Source: Actinomycetes bacterium (GTDB taxonomy: Bacteria; Actinomycetota; Acidimicrobiia; Acidimicrobiales; Microtrichaceae). From it: a DNA stretch of 6,044 nucleotides. The stretch spans positions 1 through 6,044 of the forward strand of contig JAFAFN010000422.1 of assembly GCA_023423475.1 (NCBI GenBank), in the 5' to 3' direction. This document shows positions 4,755-6,044 of this stretch, one piece after another. Below the pieces are notes generated by a model, which worked only from the letters and a program-made list of their open reading frames with translations, was not told where the DNA came from and did no database searches. Each line of letters opens with the position of its first letter. Positions within the stretch are counted from its first letter, which is position 1. The position numbers and the translations under genes were made by a program.

Positions 4755-6044
4755 TCAGCGGTCCGACGCGCCGTGCAGGGTGAGCAGTGCGGTCGGCACC
4801 GCGGCGAGCAGCACGATCGCGACCGCGTACGGCGCCGCCGCCGCGTAGGACAGTGCGCTCACGTGTCCCCAGAGCTTCGTCGCCATCGTGTCGAACCCGG
4901 TCGGGCGCAGGAACAGCGTGGCGGGCAGCTCCTTCATCGTGGTCAGCAGCACCAGCGTGGCGGCCGAGCCGATGCCGGGCGCCGACAGGCGCAGGACGAT
5001 CGCGGTCCACACGCCGGTGGGGCCGCGTCCCAGCATCCGTGCCGCGTCGTCGAGACTCGGCGGGATCTGGCTGATCGATGCCTGCAACGCGCCGAGCGCG
5101 AGCGAGAGGAACAGCACCACGTAGGCGACGACGAGCAGCGGGAGCTCCTGGTACAGCGGGGTGGCGAAGCGGACGCCGAAGAAGACGAGCGCGAGTCCGA
5201 CGACGACGCCGGGCAGCGCGTGACCTGCGTAGGCGGCGCTTGTCGCGGTGCGCGAGATGCGTCCGTGATGGCGGACCGAGAGCATCGCCACCGGGAAGGC
5301 GAGCACCGTGACGGCCACGGCGGCGATCAGCGCGACGCCCAAGGTGTTGGTCGCCGCGTCGAGCAGCTCCGAGGGGTCCGCGCGTGACGCACCCCGGCCG
5401 AACCAGCGGACCATCCCCCACAGCGGGACACCGAGTGCGGCCGCGACGAGTGCCGTCGGCCCCAGGAGTGCGGACCACCGCCACCGACCCAGTCGGGTGA
5501 TCGGTTGGGGGCGGGGTACCCGTGCCGCCGCGAGGCCGCCGGACCTGCGACGCGACCGCGATTCGACGGCGACCACGACGAGCGCGATCACGGCGAGCAG
5601 GCAGCCGAGCACTGCGGCGGGGGTCCGATCGAACGACGCCCGGTACGAGCGGTAGATGACGTGGGTCAGGACCTCGTGGCGCATGGTGGCGACGGCGCCG
5701 AAGTCGCTCAGGACGTAGAGCGCGACCAGGAGCCCTCCCCCGACGGCGGCGGGACGGACCTGGGGCAGCGTGACCCGGAAGAAGATGTCGATCGGTCGTC
5801 GGCCCAGCATCCGCGCGGCGTCCTCGAGCGACGGGTCGCACCGTCGCAACGCGGCCATGACGGGCAGGTACACGAACGGGTACGAGATCGAGGTGAGCAC
5901 GATCGTGGCGCCGACCCCGCCGGACAGCGAGGGGAAGGCGCCGATCCAGCTCCACGCCGCGACGTACGAGGGCAGCGCCAGCGGAAGCCCGACCACCACG
6001 CTCACCGTGCGACGCCACGGCAGGTCGGTCCTGGTCACCAGCCA
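4755..6044 (-). CDS. Fe(III) ABC transporter permease, fused two-domain FbpB/SfuB type, 5' end missing
   Basis: Inner-membrane permease of a binding-protein-dependent ferric-iron importer; 429 C-terminal residues are visible and the frame is open to the right edge (it begins WLVTRTDLPWRR, so the GTG at 6038 is internal). Two BPD_transp_1 domains are fused. The first has LPLALPSYVAAWSW, about four helices and an EAA loop beginning EDAARMLGRRP (from residue 74) and ending TLPQVRP, where the ATPase docks. A basic linker (ESRSRRRSGG, about 161-170) precedes the second domain, with about six helices and a second loop beginning DDAARMLGRGP (from 332). KELPATLFLRPTGFDTMATKLW near the C-terminus is a strong signature of the FbpB/SfuB/HitB iron permeases. 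The second EAA loop ends LRLSAPG, without the usual LP, a mild deviation. Full members are about 500-550 residues, so perhaps 100 are missing. The binding protein and ATPase genes are not in view; the substrate is assigned by family only. Confidence 0.92.
   Translation of the reverse strand, partial: WLVTRTDLPWRRTVSVVVGLPLALPSYVAAWSWIGAFPSLSGGVGATIVLTSISYPFVYLPVMAALRRCDPSLEDAARMLGRRPIDIFFRVTLPQVRPAAVGGGLLVALYVLSDFGAVATMRHEVLTHVIYRSYRASFDRTPAAVLGCLLAVIALVVVAVESRSRRRSGGLAAARVPRPQPITRLGRWRWSALLGPTALVAAALGVPLWGMVRWFGRGASRADPSELLDAATNTLGVALIAAVAVTVLAFPVAMLSVRHHGRISRTATSAAYAGHALPGVVVGLALVFFGVRFATPLYQELPLLVVAYVVLFLSLALGALQASISQIPPSLDDAARMLGRGPTGVWTAIVLRLSAPGIGSAATLVLLTTMKELPATLFLRPTGFDTMATKLWGHVSALSYAAAAPYAVAIVLLAAVPTALLTLHGASDR

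Noticed and set aside
4531..6018. A 495-residue open frame on the minus strand overlapping the permease and msrA genes.
   Set aside because: It is very Arg/Pro/Gly-rich with no recognisable domain and overlaps two well-supported genes in another frame; long empty frames are expected at this GC content.
1..6044. A single iron-acquisition island, suggested by the siderophore reductase at the left and the ferric permease at the right.
   Set aside because: The two are on opposite strands, about 4 kb apart and separated by five unrelated genes in at least three transcription units, with no shared iron-box sequence recognised.
1..6044. CRISPR arrays, tRNA or rRNA genes, insertion sequences, attachment sites, phage or defence genes.
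   Set aside because: No evenly spaced repeats, cloverleaf sequence, transposase or integrase motifs, or phage or defence protein signatures were seen in either strand.

Overview
The window comes from a very GC-rich bacterial chromosome. Its gene families and arrangement point to an actinobacterium: a DUF1214-type protein next to a PAPS-type sulfotransferase, a short 2TM-domain protein, an MsrA of the two-cysteine mycobacterial pattern, and TAnnnT -10 boxes set 6-7 bases before start codons as in leaderless actinobacterial mRNAs. An acidimicrobial or mycobacterial-like lineage is plausible, but the sequence does not settle it. Coding density is high, and there are no tRNA or rRNA genes, insertion sequences or CRISPR arrays.

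Layout, left to right. (1) The C-terminal two thirds of a siderophore-interacting flavoprotein (+) runs in from the left edge. (2) A bulged stem-loop lies between its stop codon and that of a convergent 2TM-domain membrane protein (-) and probably ends both transcripts. (3) The 2TM gene and an AlkD-like DNA glycosylase gene (+) diverge from a 58-base region with mirror-image leaderless promoters. (4) A 121-base intergenic region holds a good promoter overlapped by a 19-base near-perfect dyad, the likely repressor operator. It drives a two-gene operon: a DUF1214-domain protein and a sulfotransferase joined by an ATGA overlap. (5) The sulfotransferase stop codon overlaps, by four bases, the stop codon of a convergent msrA (-). 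(6) Upstream of msrA is a 117-base region with an inverted repeat and four GTGCA copies. (7) A fused two-domain permease of the Fe(III) FbpB/SfuB type (-) runs off the right edge.

How the genes relate. The DUF1214-sulfotransferase pair is the one clear functional unit: co-transcribed, translationally coupled, and apparently regulated by a ligand-responsive repressor whose gene is not in the window. It most likely modifies a lipid, sterol or other small molecule by sulfation, with substrate unknown. The other genes are housekeeping or stress functions: iron release from siderophores, iron uptake, alkylation repair and methionine sulfoxide repair. The two iron genes sit at opposite ends and are not co-transcribed, so no single iron locus is claimed. 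No complete novel defence or mobile system is visible; the regulated sulfotransferase operon is the best candidate for undescribed biology.
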